IMG/VR virus record: IMGVR_UViG_3300037069_001385
Coordinates: 1 to 38,935 of that record
DNA from: a virus
Strand: one strand, 5' to 3'
DNA: 38,935 nt
Position numbers and translations under genes: made by a program. Below are positions 25,022-32,785 of the stretch, piece after piece (the first letter of the stretch is position 1; each line of letters begins with the position of its first letter). Under the pieces are notes generated by a model, which had not been told where the DNA came from, searched no databases, and saw only the letters and a program-made list of their open reading frames with translations.

Positions 25022-25264
25022 CTATAGGCGTTTACGCTTTCGTGGCTTCCATACTTGGTGCATCGGGTGGCCGGCACCCCAACAGCTTATCTTTTCGCCT
25101 TGGTCGTGCCAGTTGTGGTCAAGCTTCGGGATCTTGTCAAAATCAAGTACGTGGTTGCCGTGGCGCTGCATGAAGTCAATGACGTCTTCGCGTGACTGGC
25201 CTTCCTGCTTAAAGCGGTGCAGGGCGGCATCGTAGGTTTCGTTGGGGTTAGCGAAGTCAAGCAT
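25022..25264 (-). CDS. Small His/Lys-rich hypothetical protein
   Basis: 80 residues, AAGGAAG before the ATG, overlapping the preceding gene by 8 nt. Helical start (NETYDAALHRFKQEG), a middle with HNWH and CWGAGHPMHQ, and a basic end (KPRKRKRL). The His/Cys content could bind a metal. Its place between portal and scaffold suggests a minor virion or assembly factor. Confidence 0.5.
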   Translation of the reverse strand: MLDFANPNETYDAALHRFKQEGQSREDVIDFMQRHGNHVLDFDKIPKLDHNWHDQGEKISCWGAGHPMHQVWKPRKRKRL

Positions 25265-25631
25265 TGTCGCGGGCTTCCTTTTCCATCTCTTTTAGTTTGC
25301 GCAAGCTTTCGAGTGCGGCCTGGCGGTCGGCGCGGTCGGCAACACGCATGATCTTTTGGGCGCGGCCTTTCAGCTTTTCCAAAAACTTCATGTGTAAGTC
25401 GCGGGCAATCAACTGGTCGCGGGCTAGTTCTTTGTCGTGGATCTCTACCACCATCTTGCGTAGGTCGCACACTTCGTTCAGCTCTTCGTCGATCCATTCG
25501 AGAATGATTTGAACGCCTGGCGATACTTGCTTGGCTTCTTCGATCTCACGCTGCCGGCGCGCGTCGTAGTGGGCTTCGGCGCGGCGTTGTGCGGCGCTGC
25601 TCATGCCTGATTCGAAAACGTTTGACATCAT
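25257..25631 (-). CDS. Coiled-coil protein downstream of the portal
   Basis: 124 residues, almost entirely charged helix (Glu/Arg/Lys/Ala heptads from about residue 12 to 120). Two ATG codons lie at the start (25631 and 25628); the second has the better distance to AGGTAA. It overlaps the portal stop. The place and character fit a second small scaffold or portal-associated factor; no family is named. Confidence 0.55.
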   Translation of the reverse strand: MMSNVFESGMSSAAQRRAEAHYDARRQREIEEAKQVSPGVQIILEWIDEELNEVCDLRKMVVEIHDKELARDQLIARDLHMKFLEKLKGRAQKIMRVADRADRQAALESLRKLKEMEKEARDNA

Positions 25632-28093
25632 TTACCTACCGGCGCACTCTGGCGCTGTAATTCTTGAATAATCGCTTGCGGATCGCCGCCCATGTGTTCG
25701 GCGGTGAGTGCTGCCGCGGCTGTCGGCGCGTCTACGCCGTATAGCTGCTGCACTTGCTGTACGTGGCCTGGGTCGGGCGCGAATGACGGCATACGCGCGT
25801 TCTGTGTGCTGGCGATACCCTTTTGCTGTGCGTTGGCGGATTGCAGATCGCTTGGCATGGCGGTCAGTTCGTGGCTTTGCCGTTGGGCTTCGAGCTGTAG
25901 CTTTTTAGCGTCTAGCTGCAAGTGGGCTTCGTCGAGCGCTTGTTGGTGGGACTGCTGCTGTGCCTTAAGCGCCTGTTCTGGCGTAACCTGGCTGCTTGCA
26001 TCTGGCGCGCCTTGTTTGCCGGCGACTTGCGCGGCTTGGATGTCGGCCTGTGACGGTTGGTTTAGGCCGTTCGGATCGGGCTGTATGCCGGCCATTGCTT
26101 TGATCTGTGCCTTCTCGCCAGGCGTGGTGTTCGGATCGGCCAGGATGTCACCCATATCGAGCATGTCATCTTCAAGCGGGGTGCCAGGCGGGATCGTAAC
26201 GCCACCGGCTTGCATGGCATACGGCATGGCCGCGGTCGGTACTTTACCCATAAGCCGCACTTGTGGCGGGTCGATGATCGGGAAGGGCATTTGTGATGCT
26301 TGCTGGCGCTCTTGGTCGTTCATCTTGCGTAAGATCTTCTGCAAGTTTTCGAGGTTCATCTTAGCAAGCAAACTGTAGTAGACTTCACCGATGTCGATCT
26401 TCCATCCGGCTTGTGCCAGGTAGTAGGCGACTTGCGGGGTCATTGTCTGCAAGGTTTCGCGGATCACCTGTATTTCTTCTTCGGCGGTCAGTTCGTAACC
26501 GGTCGTCGGATCTACTTCGAAATCGAAGGTGCGGCGTAACTTATCCCATACCATTTTCACCTTGTTGCTTGGCTGGCCGTCAGTACCGGCTTCGAAGAAG
26601 TCTTGCGGTATGCCGGCGGTGAGTAGATCTTGCTTCTCATCGTCGGTAATCCGTCGCCAGTCTTCGCCTTGCATGTTAGCGAACTGGTTGTTGATCATCG
26701 ATCGGGCAACTGCCGCCCACGCTTCGTCGATGTTCTCTGAAAAGTCTTGGTCGTCGATCGACAAGTTTTGCTGTTGGAAGGCCACACCCTTTGGTGTCTT
26801 TGAGTAGTTAGGATCGCCGGCACCGCTGCCGATGCTGGTGTCGCCGGTCGGTATCAACTGGTTCAGGCTGGTCTTGTACATAGCCATGCGGTTTGGCAAT
26901 TCGGAGTACACCGCGTTACCTAATTCCATGCGCTCTACTTTGGCCTGTCCGACGTACCAGTTAGCATCTTGCGCGTAGACAAGTGAATCTTCGTCTACCT
27001 GGTCTTCGTCGCCCATGATTTGCTTCGGTGGGCGTAAGCCAAGTTGGGTTGCCAGTACGTCGGCTTGCCGCATGTAGTCGAGTACGTTTTGCGTACCGCC
27101 GGCCAGTTTGACGATGCCGATGCCGTAGGGGTTTACGAAGTCTTGGTAACAGTACACGTAATGACAGGGGATGTCGCCGGTCGGGTCAGGGTTTGACCAA
27201 CTCTGTACGGCCTTGCTCTTGTACATCAGTTTGAATGGTGCGTTGACACCGCGCTGCCAAGCGATGTAGAAGTGGATGCCGGCTTTGCGTACACCTTTTT
27301 CTTGCTGATCGCGGGGCATTTCGTTGCCCTTGCGTTCGGTTTCTTCGTCGGCTGCTATGATCTGGTCGAGTAAGTTCAGATTCCATTCGTTAAACACATC
27401 TTCGGCTGCATCGGGATTGTCGTCGGGATCGCTATCATCATCGCCGTCGTGGTCGGCATCCTTGGTCTTGGCGGGCGTGTTGTCACCTTCGGTTGGCAAT
27501 GGGTCGGTGTCTTTGACTTCGGTAGCAATCTTGCCTTTGATTTCGTCATTCGCCTGGTCGCGCATGTCTTTGACTTGGTTGATGTCGAGCCAGAAATCCC
27601 AAAAGATGATGTCGGAATCCTGGTCGCTGTCTTTGCCGGCTTGCAGTTTGACATCTTGCGCGTAGGGTACGATGAAGTCTTGGCCGCAATAGTTACCGCG
27701 TTCGACTTGCATGTTGATAATTGGTTGGCCGCCAAAGATCGCGGCTTTGCGCGCGGCATCTTTCAGCTTGCGGCGTGGCGTGGCTTTGCTGTGCGCATTT
27801 TTCATAATGTAGCGAAACTCGATGTTCGCCAGTTCGGTGATCCAGTCTTCGTCTTCGTCGGCAACAAACGCGCGGCCGCCGATCTTCTCGCGGATCACGC
27901 GCTTGGCTAACTTAAAAAGACTCGCCGCTAGGGTGCCATCGTTTACTTCGGGCAAGCTGTCGTCGAGATCTTCTAGTAAGCCGTTGTCGGCCAGTCGTTC
28001 GTATTGCGGGTAATCGATGCGCCAAATGATCGCTTCTTTATCTGCTTCGGTGTAAGCGTCGTATATTTCTGCTTCGTTGAGGTAATTCGCCAC
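25628..28093 (-). CDS. Portal protein
   Basis: 821 residues, GTG start with AAGGA upstream. Features of large podovirus portals: an N-terminal helical and wing region, a core with PCHYVYCYQDFVNPYGIGIVKL and a KTPKGVAFQQQ segment (about 430-445) typical of the clip/stem part, a long helical stretch around 455-620, and a Gln/Ala-rich C-terminal barrel (about 680-821). It forms the 12-fold ring at the packaging vertex, docks TerL and carries the adaptor. A very acidic insert at 195-235 includes a DxDxDG loop (Asp212, 214, 216, Gly217) of calcium-binding type. It is the first gene after a strong promoter. Confidence 0.82.
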   Translation of the reverse strand: MANYLNEAEIYDAYTEADKEAIIWRIDYPQYERLADNGLLEDLDDSLPEVNDGTLAASLFKLAKRVIREKIGGRAFVADEDEDWITELANIEFRYIMKNAHSKATPRRKLKDAARKAAIFGGQPIINMQVERGNYCGQDFIVPYAQDVKLQAGKDSDQDSDIIFWDFWLDINQVKDMRDQANDEIKGKIATEVKDTDPLPTEGDNTPAKTKDADHDGDDDSDPDDNPDAAEDVFNEWNLNLLDQIIAADEETERKGNEMPRDQQEKGVRKAGIHFYIAWQRGVNAPFKLMYKSKAVQSWSNPDPTGDIPCHYVYCYQDFVNPYGIGIVKLAGGTQNVLDYMRQADVLATQLGLRPPKQIMGDEDQVDEDSLVYAQDANWYVGQAKVERMELGNAVYSELPNRMAMYKTSLNQLIPTGDTSIGSGAGDPNYSKTPKGVAFQQQNLSIDDQDFSENIDEAWAAVARSMINNQFANMQGEDWRRITDDEKQDLLTAGIPQDFFEAGTDGQPSNKVKMVWDKLRRTFDFEVDPTTGYELTAEEEIQVIRETLQTMTPQVAYYLAQAGWKIDIGEVYYSLLAKMNLENLQKILRKMNDQERQQASQMPFPIIDPPQVRLMGKVPTAAMPYAMQAGGVTIPPGTPLEDDMLDMGDILADPNTTPGEKAQIKAMAGIQPDPNGLNQPSQADIQAAQVAGKQGAPDASSQVTPEQALKAQQQSHQQALDEAHLQLDAKKLQLEAQRQSHELTAMPSDLQSANAQQKGIASTQNARMPSFAPDPGHVQQVQQLYGVDAPTAAAALTAEHMGGDPQAIIQELQRQSAPVGK

Positions 28094-28136
28094 TTGTGAT
28101 CAATCCTTGATTGTAATCAGGGGCGGCGGTGCGGTA

Positions 28137-28150
28137 TCCCTCTTGTTGGA
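28137..28150 (-). promoter_or_regulatory. Conserved early-transcribed element, copy at the portal promoter
   Basis: On the minus strand CAACAAGAGGGA follows about 6 nt after the -10 box. The same 12-mer stands at the same distance below the promoter at 33200-33230. It contains an AGAGGGA ribosome-binding-like core but no start codon follows it closely here. Confidence 0.5.
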
Positions 28151-28154
28151 AACT

Positions 28155-28183
28155 ATTGTACTAAACGTTTATGTTTTTGTGAA
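28155..28183 (-). promoter_or_regulatory. Strong minus-strand promoter of the portal-capsid group
   Basis: -35 TTCACA (28183-28178) and -10 TACAAT (28160-28155) with a 17-bp spacer; each box matches the consensus at 5 of 6 positions. Transcription would start near 28148 and run into the portal gene. Confidence 0.65.
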
Positions 28184-28188
28184 ATGTA

Positions 28189-28419
28189 TTACTGGTTTTT
28201 GTCGAGTGATGGGTTTTCGGCGATAACTATTCGCGGCGATTCCAAGATGCTTTCTTGCACCCAACTGATCGCCATTTCATACCATTCGACATTTGTGCCA
28301 CGCATCTGTTCAGCTTCACGCTGATGCTGCATGGTAGAGATGATCGCTAGTTTACGTTCGATTTCGGCAAGCTTTTCATCGTTGGTGGGTTTGTTTGATT
28401 TGCGTTTATGTCTAAACAT
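28189..28419 (-). CDS. Small charged helical protein
   Basis: 76 residues with a basic start (MFRHKRKSNK), one long predicted helix (about 13-40), and a WYEMAISWVQESIL segment. It is the last gene before the portal promoter. No family is recognised. Confidence 0.5.
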   Translation of the reverse strand: MFRHKRKSNKPTNDEKLAEIERKLAIISTMQHQREAEQMRGTNVEWYEMAISWVQESILESPRIVIAENPSLDKNQ

Positions 28420-28420
28420 G

Positions 28421-28723
28421 TTATATTCCTTTGCCGTAATATTCTTTCGCCACCGTGAATCGTTTGGTGATCAGTTTCGGTTCGCCGGTCGTCTTGTCGG
28501 TGATGATGTGTAGCGTTAGCTCTGGCGTTTCGCCGCTGCTGATGAGCGCCACGGCTTTGATCAGATCAAGCGCCAGGGTTTCGCGGCTGGTTTCAATCTT
28601 CTGTTCGATCTCTTGGCTAACACTGGATAGCTCTTTGTACATCGAATGCATATCGATCTGTACGTCGCCGTTCGGCAACTGGCGGCGCGTCGTTACTTTG
28701 GTGTGGGGCGGCGTTGGCATCAT
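28421..28723 (-). CDS. Hypothetical protein between TerL nuclease and portal
   Basis: 100 residues. Beta-type start (RQLPNGDVQIDMH), a coiled-coil helix (about 28-60), then a C-terminal beta part with TLHIITDKTTGEPKLITKRF. It overlaps the preceding stop (ATGA). The function is unknown; by position it may be a head-assembly or packaging accessory. Confidence 0.55.
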   Translation of the reverse strand: MMPTPPHTKVTTRRQLPNGDVQIDMHSMYKELSSVSQEIEQKIETSRETLALDLIKAVALISSGETPELTLHIITDKTTGEPKLITKRFTVAKEYYGKGI

Positions 28724-28947
28724 ACGGCGGTGTGATCCTCTCTTGCTACCGCAAGTGCCAGCAAGCGGCCGTCGCCGTCGAGTTGGATCGTGACATTGAC
28801 GTAGCCGTTTTCGGTGATCACATGCGGGATCTTAAATACATTTTCCTTGTCGTCGGTCAACTCAAGTTCTTTGTGGGCGGCGTAATCGCCATCCTTAGTC
28901 TGGCCGATGAATACCACTTTGCGTTTGACTGCTGTCTGATCTGCCAT
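28720..28947 (-). CDS. Small beta-rich protein
   Basis: 75 residues from ATG 28947, with AAGGAG upstream; the longer frame to 29229 overlaps the nuclease gene and is rejected. The product alternates strands and turns (KRKVVFIGQTKDGDYAAHKELEL, NVTIQLDGDGRLLAL), a small beta-barrel pattern. Position suggests a virion or head-decoration type protein, not proven. Confidence 0.6.
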   Translation of the reverse strand: MADQTAVKRKVVFIGQTKDGDYAAHKELELTDDKENVFKIPHVITENGYVNVTIQLDGDGRLLALAVAREDHTAV

Positions 28948-28958
28948 GCATTGACTCC

Positions 28959-29570
28959 TTATACGTGCATCTTTAATCGCTTGTGTTCTGGCCGGCGGTG
29001 CTGCTTGGCTGCCGGATTCGACGCTTTCATTACTTGCCACATGCCAGCACATGCCATAACTGCATCGTCGTGGGTACCTTGGGCGGCTTCGGGCTTGCCC
29101 TTCTGATTGACAACGAACGTCTGATGTTGGGTTTGGGTTTCTTCGTCGTAGATGATGATCTGCTTCGATTCGTAAGCCATAAGCCAGTCGCCAAGCATTC
29201 GGGATCGTGACACTTCGGTTGTATCCCATCCAGGCTTATCAGTCGGTTTGCCTTGTTCGTCGCGCATGTAGTAGATCGTGTATGTGCCAGGGTTGTACTT
29301 GATCAGGTTGTACATCTCGCTTGCGCCGCCGTTGTTGCGCTCTAAGCATACGATTGGTTTGACGCTGGTCTGCTTATAGATCCAGGATAGCGCGGCAATA
29401 ATAAATGGCGTGACTTCGGCGGCCACGCCATGCTTCTGCATTACTAGCGGTACATCCATGCGTGTTTTGCTGCCGAACTGCATGAAGTTGCTGTCTTCGC
29501 CGCCTTGCGAGGTATCGCCGAAACAAACAAAAAACTCGCCCTTTTGCAGTTCACGGAAGAGTCTAAACAC
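28959..29570 (-). CDS. Terminase large subunit, nuclease domain (separate gene)
   Basis: 203 residues, GTG start with AGAGGAAT at the proper distance. The whole product is the RNase-H-like nuclease half of TerL: FGDTSQGGEDSNF (Asp20, start of strand 1), CLERNNGG (Glu78) and GTHDDAVMACAGMW (Asp169/Asp170) are the metal-binding triad. It cuts the concatemer at the start and end of packaging. The ATPase half is encoded by a different gene at 30252-31274, with three small genes between. Together they give about 543 residues, the size of an ordinary TerL. The break falls in the linker between the domains. Confidence 0.83.
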   Translation of the reverse strand: MFRLFRELQKGEFFVCFGDTSQGGEDSNFMQFGSKTRMDVPLVMQKHGVAAEVTPFIIAALSWIYKQTSVKPIVCLERNNGGASEMYNLIKYNPGTYTIYYMRDEQGKPTDKPGWDTTEVSRSRMLGDWLMAYESKQIIIYDEETQTQHQTFVVNQKGKPEAAQGTHDDAVMACAGMWQVMKASNPAAKQHRRPEHKRLKMHV

Positions 29571-29790
29571 TGTAATTCCTCTCTTCGATCAACTGATGCA
29601 GTTCATCGTGTTCGACTTCGGTTAGATCGTGGTGCAAAAAATGGTGCGCGACTAAGGAATGCAAGATCTCTTTGATGATCTCTTCGATTTCATTGTTCGG
29701 TGGCGTAGCGATTGGGAACTTGATGTTAGGATGCTCAACGAGCGATCGAAGCGGCGCGTAGTGTTTGGAATGTTCAACGTCGGTCATCAT
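29563..29790 (-). CDS. Small His/Glu-rich protein inside the split terminase
   Basis: 75 residues, mostly helical, with a dense His/Glu stretch (SLVAHHFLHHDLTEVEHDELHQ, within about 45-68) that could bind a metal. It overlaps the previous gene by ATGA and the nuclease gene by 8 nt. No homing-endonuclease or intein motif is present. Confidence 0.55.
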   Translation of the reverse strand: MMTDVEHSKHYAPLRSLVEHPNIKFPIATPPNNEIEEIIKEILHSLVAHHFLHHDLTEVEHDELHQLIEERNYSV

Positions 29791-30152
29791 GCTGGATCGC
29801 TCTCAAAAATGTTATTGATCGTCACTTCTTCTTCGGGTGCGGCTTGCGGTACGCTCTTACCGGCGATGATCGCGGCCAGGTTGCCGCCAAGTGCGCCGAA
29901 GTGTGTGAACATGTTCGCCCACAAACTTACCTCTTCGATAATCAGGCCAGGCGTGTTGCCGTATAGCCAACGGAAGTGCGGCACCACTAACATGACGGTC
30001 GCCCAAAAGATCGTGAAGAAGGCGTTGAGTACAAACTGCCAACGCGGATCGGTTGCCAGGCGGTGTGGTAACCACGCGATCAACGCGAACACCATGATGA
30101 TTGGGCGCATCCAGGTCGGGAATGCGAGCTTGAGTTGTTTGTGTTGGATCAT
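29787..30152 (-). CDS. Multi-pass membrane protein inside the split terminase
   Basis: 121 residues. Hydrophobic segments at about 16-30, 40-60 and 84-102, with a basic N-terminus and an acidic C-terminal tail (about 105-121). Both ends overlap neighbours by ATGA. A membrane protein between two terminase halves is unexpected; it could be a holin-like or superinfection-exclusion protein. The function is unknown. Confidence 0.6.
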   Translation of the reverse strand: MIQHKQLKLAFPTWMRPIIMVFALIAWLPHRLATDPRWQFVLNAFFTIFWATVMLVVPHFRWLYGNTPGLIIEEVSLWANMFTHFGALGGNLAAIIAGKSVPQAAPEEEVTINNIFESDPA

Positions 30153-30283
30153 AGTTTGCCCTTCTTTTGGATTTGTTTCATCAGTAACCGCGTCTTACGT
30201 TGCGTGAAGACAAGTTGTGTGCCTGGCACATACCCTTCGCGTTGCTTTGGTTTACGCTTTAGCCATTGAAAGAGATTCAACAT
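30149..30283 (-). CDS. 44-residue basic protein overlapping the TerL ATPase gene
   Basis: ATG 30283 lies inside the 3' end of the ATPase gene (32-nt overlap); the stop overlaps the next ATG (ATGA). About a third of residues are Lys/Arg (FQWLKRKPKQ, RKTR, KQIQKKGK), with an amphipathic start. It could bind nucleic acid. It is the first of the three genes separating the TerL halves. Confidence 0.5.
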   Translation of the reverse strand: MLNLFQWLKRKPKQREGYVPGTQLVFTQRKTRLLMKQIQKKGKL

Positions 30284-31274
30284 ACTCGCTCTTCTTTATC
30301 GGTTTACGGATTCTGTTGTTATGGTACAGCATCGCTTCGGAATCGAAGAAGGTTGTGCCGGCCATCAGAAACGCTTCAATGTCTTTGGTTGGGTACTCGC
30401 GTAGCTTCTTCTTGTCTTGCAGTTCGCGCGTCTTGATGTAGTGCCAGTAACATTGATCGCGCGTCGCTAGTCCTTCTTCAAACACACGCAAGTAGTACGC
30501 CGGCATCGCCCAATCGCTAGGCGCGGGTCGCGTGTACGGCTTGTGCAAGTACCAGGCCAGGAATCGGCTGTTAAACTCGCTCTTGCCGTCTTTGCCTAAG
30601 AAATACTCCTTGCTGAAATAGTCGCCCATCATGTTACCGGTCGATTCGCGAAAGATCTTGCCGTAGTTCTCTGGCACCTGTTCTTCGGCACCGGTGATCA
30701 GTGATTCGGCACTTAGGATCGGCGTGTTGGGATAAAAAGCCGGCTCTGTCCAGTGAATGTTTTGCAGGGTGCTACCACGACCGGATACCTTCGCGCCGGC
30801 GGTTGCCGTCTGTATTTGGGTACCGTTCTTGGCGATCAATAGGTTGGTGGTGTCAGTAGCGAAGAAGTGCGGCCGCAACTTCTGTGCTTCCAGGCGGTGC
30901 GCGGGGTTGGCGTAATCGCCGCCGTTGCACTTGAGCATGTAGCTTTCGATAAACATGTTGATGCGCGCGAAGTGCGTGGCCGTTTCTTTATCTTTGTGGC
31001 TGTACACCACGCCATCAACCATCGGGATCTCGCCGATCGCGCTTAGTATGAAGTCGGTCGCAAACATGGCGCTGATGACGGTGCTAATACCGAACTGACG
31101 GCCTTTCAGATCGTTCTCGCGGATGCCTTGCAAGGTTTCGCCGTAAGTGGCTTGTAGATCGTCGTACCAAAGGTTTTGTACGTCGTTGTAGATGAACGGG
31201 ATGAACTCGCCGTGTTTGGTCTTGATGTAATACCATTCGGCTGCAAACGATCGGTAGTCTACGGCGTATGACAT
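30252..31274 (-). CDS. Terminase large subunit, ATPase domain (separate gene)
   Basis: 340 residues from ATG 31274, with AAGGGC upstream. It holds the TerL motor motifs: Walker A KGRQFGIST (57-65), an IHWTEPAF segment with Glu177 as the catalytic acid after the strand of Walker B, and RESTGN (209-214) as the coupling motif. It should hydrolyse ATP to push DNA through the portal. The sequence ends in the interdomain linker; no nuclease residues follow. That half is in the gene at 28959-29570. The start overlaps a small ORF end (TGATG). Confidence 0.83.
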   Translation of the reverse strand: MSYAVDYRSFAAEWYYIKTKHGEFIPFIYNDVQNLWYDDLQATYGETLQGIRENDLKGRQFGISTVISAMFATDFILSAIGEIPMVDGVVYSHKDKETATHFARINMFIESYMLKCNGGDYANPAHRLEAQKLRPHFFATDTTNLLIAKNGTQIQTATAGAKVSGRGSTLQNIHWTEPAFYPNTPILSAESLITGAEEQVPENYGKIFRESTGNMMGDYFSKEYFLGKDGKSEFNSRFLAWYLHKPYTRPAPSDWAMPAYYLRVFEEGLATRDQCYWHYIKTRELQDKKKLREYPTKDIEAFLMAGTTFFDSEAMLYHNNRIRKPIKKSEYVESLSMAKA

Positions 31275-31438
31275 CACTTGCCCTTAAAAACATCGGTTAG
31301 CTTTGGTAACGTGCTGGTGCCTGGTAGGTGGGTTGTGGCTGATTTACGCCGGCGAAATCTCATGTGTGATATAAAAAAAATAAGTCGGCTGATGTTTTGC
31401 CGGCTTTTTATTGTACCGCCGCGTTCGTCTAATCTCAT
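31274..31438 (-). CDS. Possible 54-residue basic ORF between TerS and TerL
   Basis: Begins at ATG 31438, directly after the TerS stop, and ends in a TGATG overlap with the ATPase gene. A shorter in-frame start gives 29 residues. The longer form is read through a terminator-like hairpin and a T run, which yields the stretch LIFFIS, so it may not be a real protein. The product is basic (RFRRRK). Confidence 0.3.
   Translation of the reverse strand: MRLDERGGTIKSRQNISRLIFFISHMRFRRRKSATTHLPGTSTLPKLTDVFKGK
31370..31410. terminator. Terminator-like hairpin between TerS and TerL genes
   Basis: AGTCGGC (31383-31389) pairs with GCCGGCT (31399-31405), with one G-U on the plus strand (a C-A mismatch on the minus). 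T runs flank it in both directions; the minus-strand run is 8 T with a nearby TTA. It would cause partial termination between the terminase genes. Confidence 0.4.
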
Positions 31439-31945
31439 TTATGAGTTACCTTCTTTTTTGACGAACGTGTTGTTACCGATGAAAGTGAAGCTGTTACCAC
31501 CGGCCGGTTCTTTGGAATCATGCGCCCCCATCAGTTTCAACGCACGATCGCTACCTTTCAAACGCATGTCGAGCTGTGCGCGTTCGTCGCCGTCGGGGTC
31601 TTTGTACTCTAGCGCTTTTTGAATCGGCGCGACTGCTGCTTCGACTGTAATGCCAGCTTTTTCTAGGGCTAATTCTAACGCTTCACGGATGCTAGGCTTT
31701 GCTAGGTTTTCCGCGCCTACAGATCGTGCGACGGTAGAATCCTTGACATTATAGGCAATCATGGCGGCTTCTGTATTCGTCTTGCCTTTGGCTTTTTCTT
31801 TGATAAACACTCGCTGCTTGTGTGTCAATCGCCGTGGCTTCTTAGGCTTCTCTGCAACTACTGGCGTGTCAACAGTCTTTACCGATGCACCGCCGGCGCT
31901 AAAATCAGGCTGCTTGGGTTGTGGCTGATTGGTCGGTGCCGTCAT
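31439..31945 (-). CDS. Terminase small subunit
   Basis: 168 residues from ATG 31945; a GTG at 32014 would lengthen it but lies deep inside the previous gene. After a disordered Pro/Lys start, residues 38-90 (RLTHKQRVFIKEKAKGKTNTEAA, then SIREALELAL) have the helix-turn-helix pattern of TerS DNA-binding domains, and a helical oligomerisation region follows (about 95-140). TerS rings recognise the packaging site and regulate TerL. It lies directly upstream of the ATPase gene. Confidence 0.75.
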   Translation of the reverse strand: MTAPTNQPQPKQPDFSAGGASVKTVDTPVVAEKPKKPRRLTHKQRVFIKEKAKGKTNTEAAMIAYNVKDSTVARSVGAENLAKPSIREALELALEKAGITVEAAVAPIQKALEYKDPDGDERAQLDMRLKGSDRALKLMGAHDSKEPAGGNSFTFIGNNTFVKKEGNS

Positions 31946-32354
31946 CAGTCTTGTCGCTTTCGTTAGTTTCGTTATTGCTTCCCTGTTCTGTCGGTTCGCT
32001 ATCAGAGGTAACACTAGGATCTACGGGGGTGGTCGGCGGTGTCGGTTCGCTAGTCGCGCCGGCTGCTTCGCCACTTGGTACCTTTTCAGATCCAATCGAA
32101 GTAGGTGCGGGGTTGACGTTGCTGTTGATCGCTTCGGCTTGCTCTGGCGTTTTGTCGGCCGGTTCGGGGATGGTCGCATTGGGTGCCTGGTCGTTGCCGG
32201 CTTCAATCGCTTGCACAAACGCGTTGGCTTCATCAAACGTGGCGAACGTATCGTGTACTTCGCCTACTTCGCCGTTGTCGGTAAACTCAACTCTCGCGAA
32301 AAAGCGGCCGTCTTGCTGCTTGTGAATCGTCTGATCAGTGACTTCTCTACTCAT
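31905..32354 (-). CDS. Acidic, largely disordered protein
   Basis: 149 residues. A small beta-type N-terminus (about 8-50: GRFFARVEFTDNGEVGEVHDTF) is followed by a long Pro/Thr/Ser/Glu/Asp-rich, low-complexity tail. It overlaps TerS by 41 nt. No function can be assigned. Confidence 0.55.
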   Translation of the reverse strand: MSREVTDQTIHKQQDGRFFARVEFTDNGEVGEVHDTFATFDEANAFVQAIEAGNDQAPNATIPEPADKTPEQAEAINSNVNPAPTSIGSEKVPSGEAAGATSEPTPPTTPVDPSVTSDSEPTEQGSNNETNESDKTDDGTDQSATTQAA

Positions 32355-32785
32355 GCTGGCACTCCTTGGGCTTTTAGTTGCTTGGCGTGGGCTTTGCGCT
32401 CTTCGGCGCGCATGTTGCGGTGGTACGCTTTTTCTATCATACGCTGGTGATTAGTCATGTTGGCAAACATAAAATGCCAATGGCCTTTGCAAACACCGTC
32501 TTTGTGGATCTTGGTTTCTTGGCAATAGTAGCAATGCTTGGGCTGTGGGTGGGTGGGTGTCGGGTTCAGGATCATAAACAGTTGCGCGGATGCGTCACGG
32601 ATCATGCGGCGTAAGGCTGCCCGTTTTTTGGCGGCTAACGACTTTGTGCCGCGTACCTTTTGCCAATCTGGTGTGCTATGCACCGCGACGACGAGCTGCT
32701 TGCGCTCTAGGTCTTTCACAAACCGCTTTTCGTCGGCGCTTAATGCCCTACCCTGCCAGTAGTGTTGTTTGTCAAAATCAGTCAT
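32351..32785 (-). CDS. Cys/His cluster protein, possible zinc-binding
   Basis: 144 residues, mostly basic helices, with CYYCQETKIHKDGVCKGHWH (about 86-105) forming a compact CxxC plus Cys/His cluster such as a treble clef. It overlaps both neighbours (ATGA at the 3' side). The cluster and basic flanks suggest a nucleic-acid-binding or nuclease-like role, but an intact HNH motif is not visible. Confidence 0.55.
   Translation of the reverse strand: MTDFDKQHYWQGRALSADEKRFVKDLERKQLVVAVHSTPDWQKVRGTKSLAAKKRAALRRMIRDASAQLFMILNPTPTHPQPKHCYYCQETKIHKDGVCKGHWHFMFANMTNHQRMIEKAYHRNMRAEERKAHAKQLKAQGVPA

Noticed and set aside
25692-26378. 228-codon plus-strand ORF inside the portal gene
   Set aside because: Cys/Ser/Ala-rich translation typical of an antisense frame of a Gln/Ala-rich gene; the portal frame explains the DNA.
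28948-29229. Long form of the small beta-rich gene, reading into the TerL nuclease gene
   Set aside because: It overlaps well-supported nuclease coding, and ATG 28947 has a strong AAGGAG.
29570-30252. Group I intron, intein or homing nuclease splitting TerL
   Set aside because: The gap is filled with complete overlapping genes having their own starts; no intein, LAGLIDADG, GIY-YIG or HNH motif is seen, and both TerL halves have proper start and stop codons.
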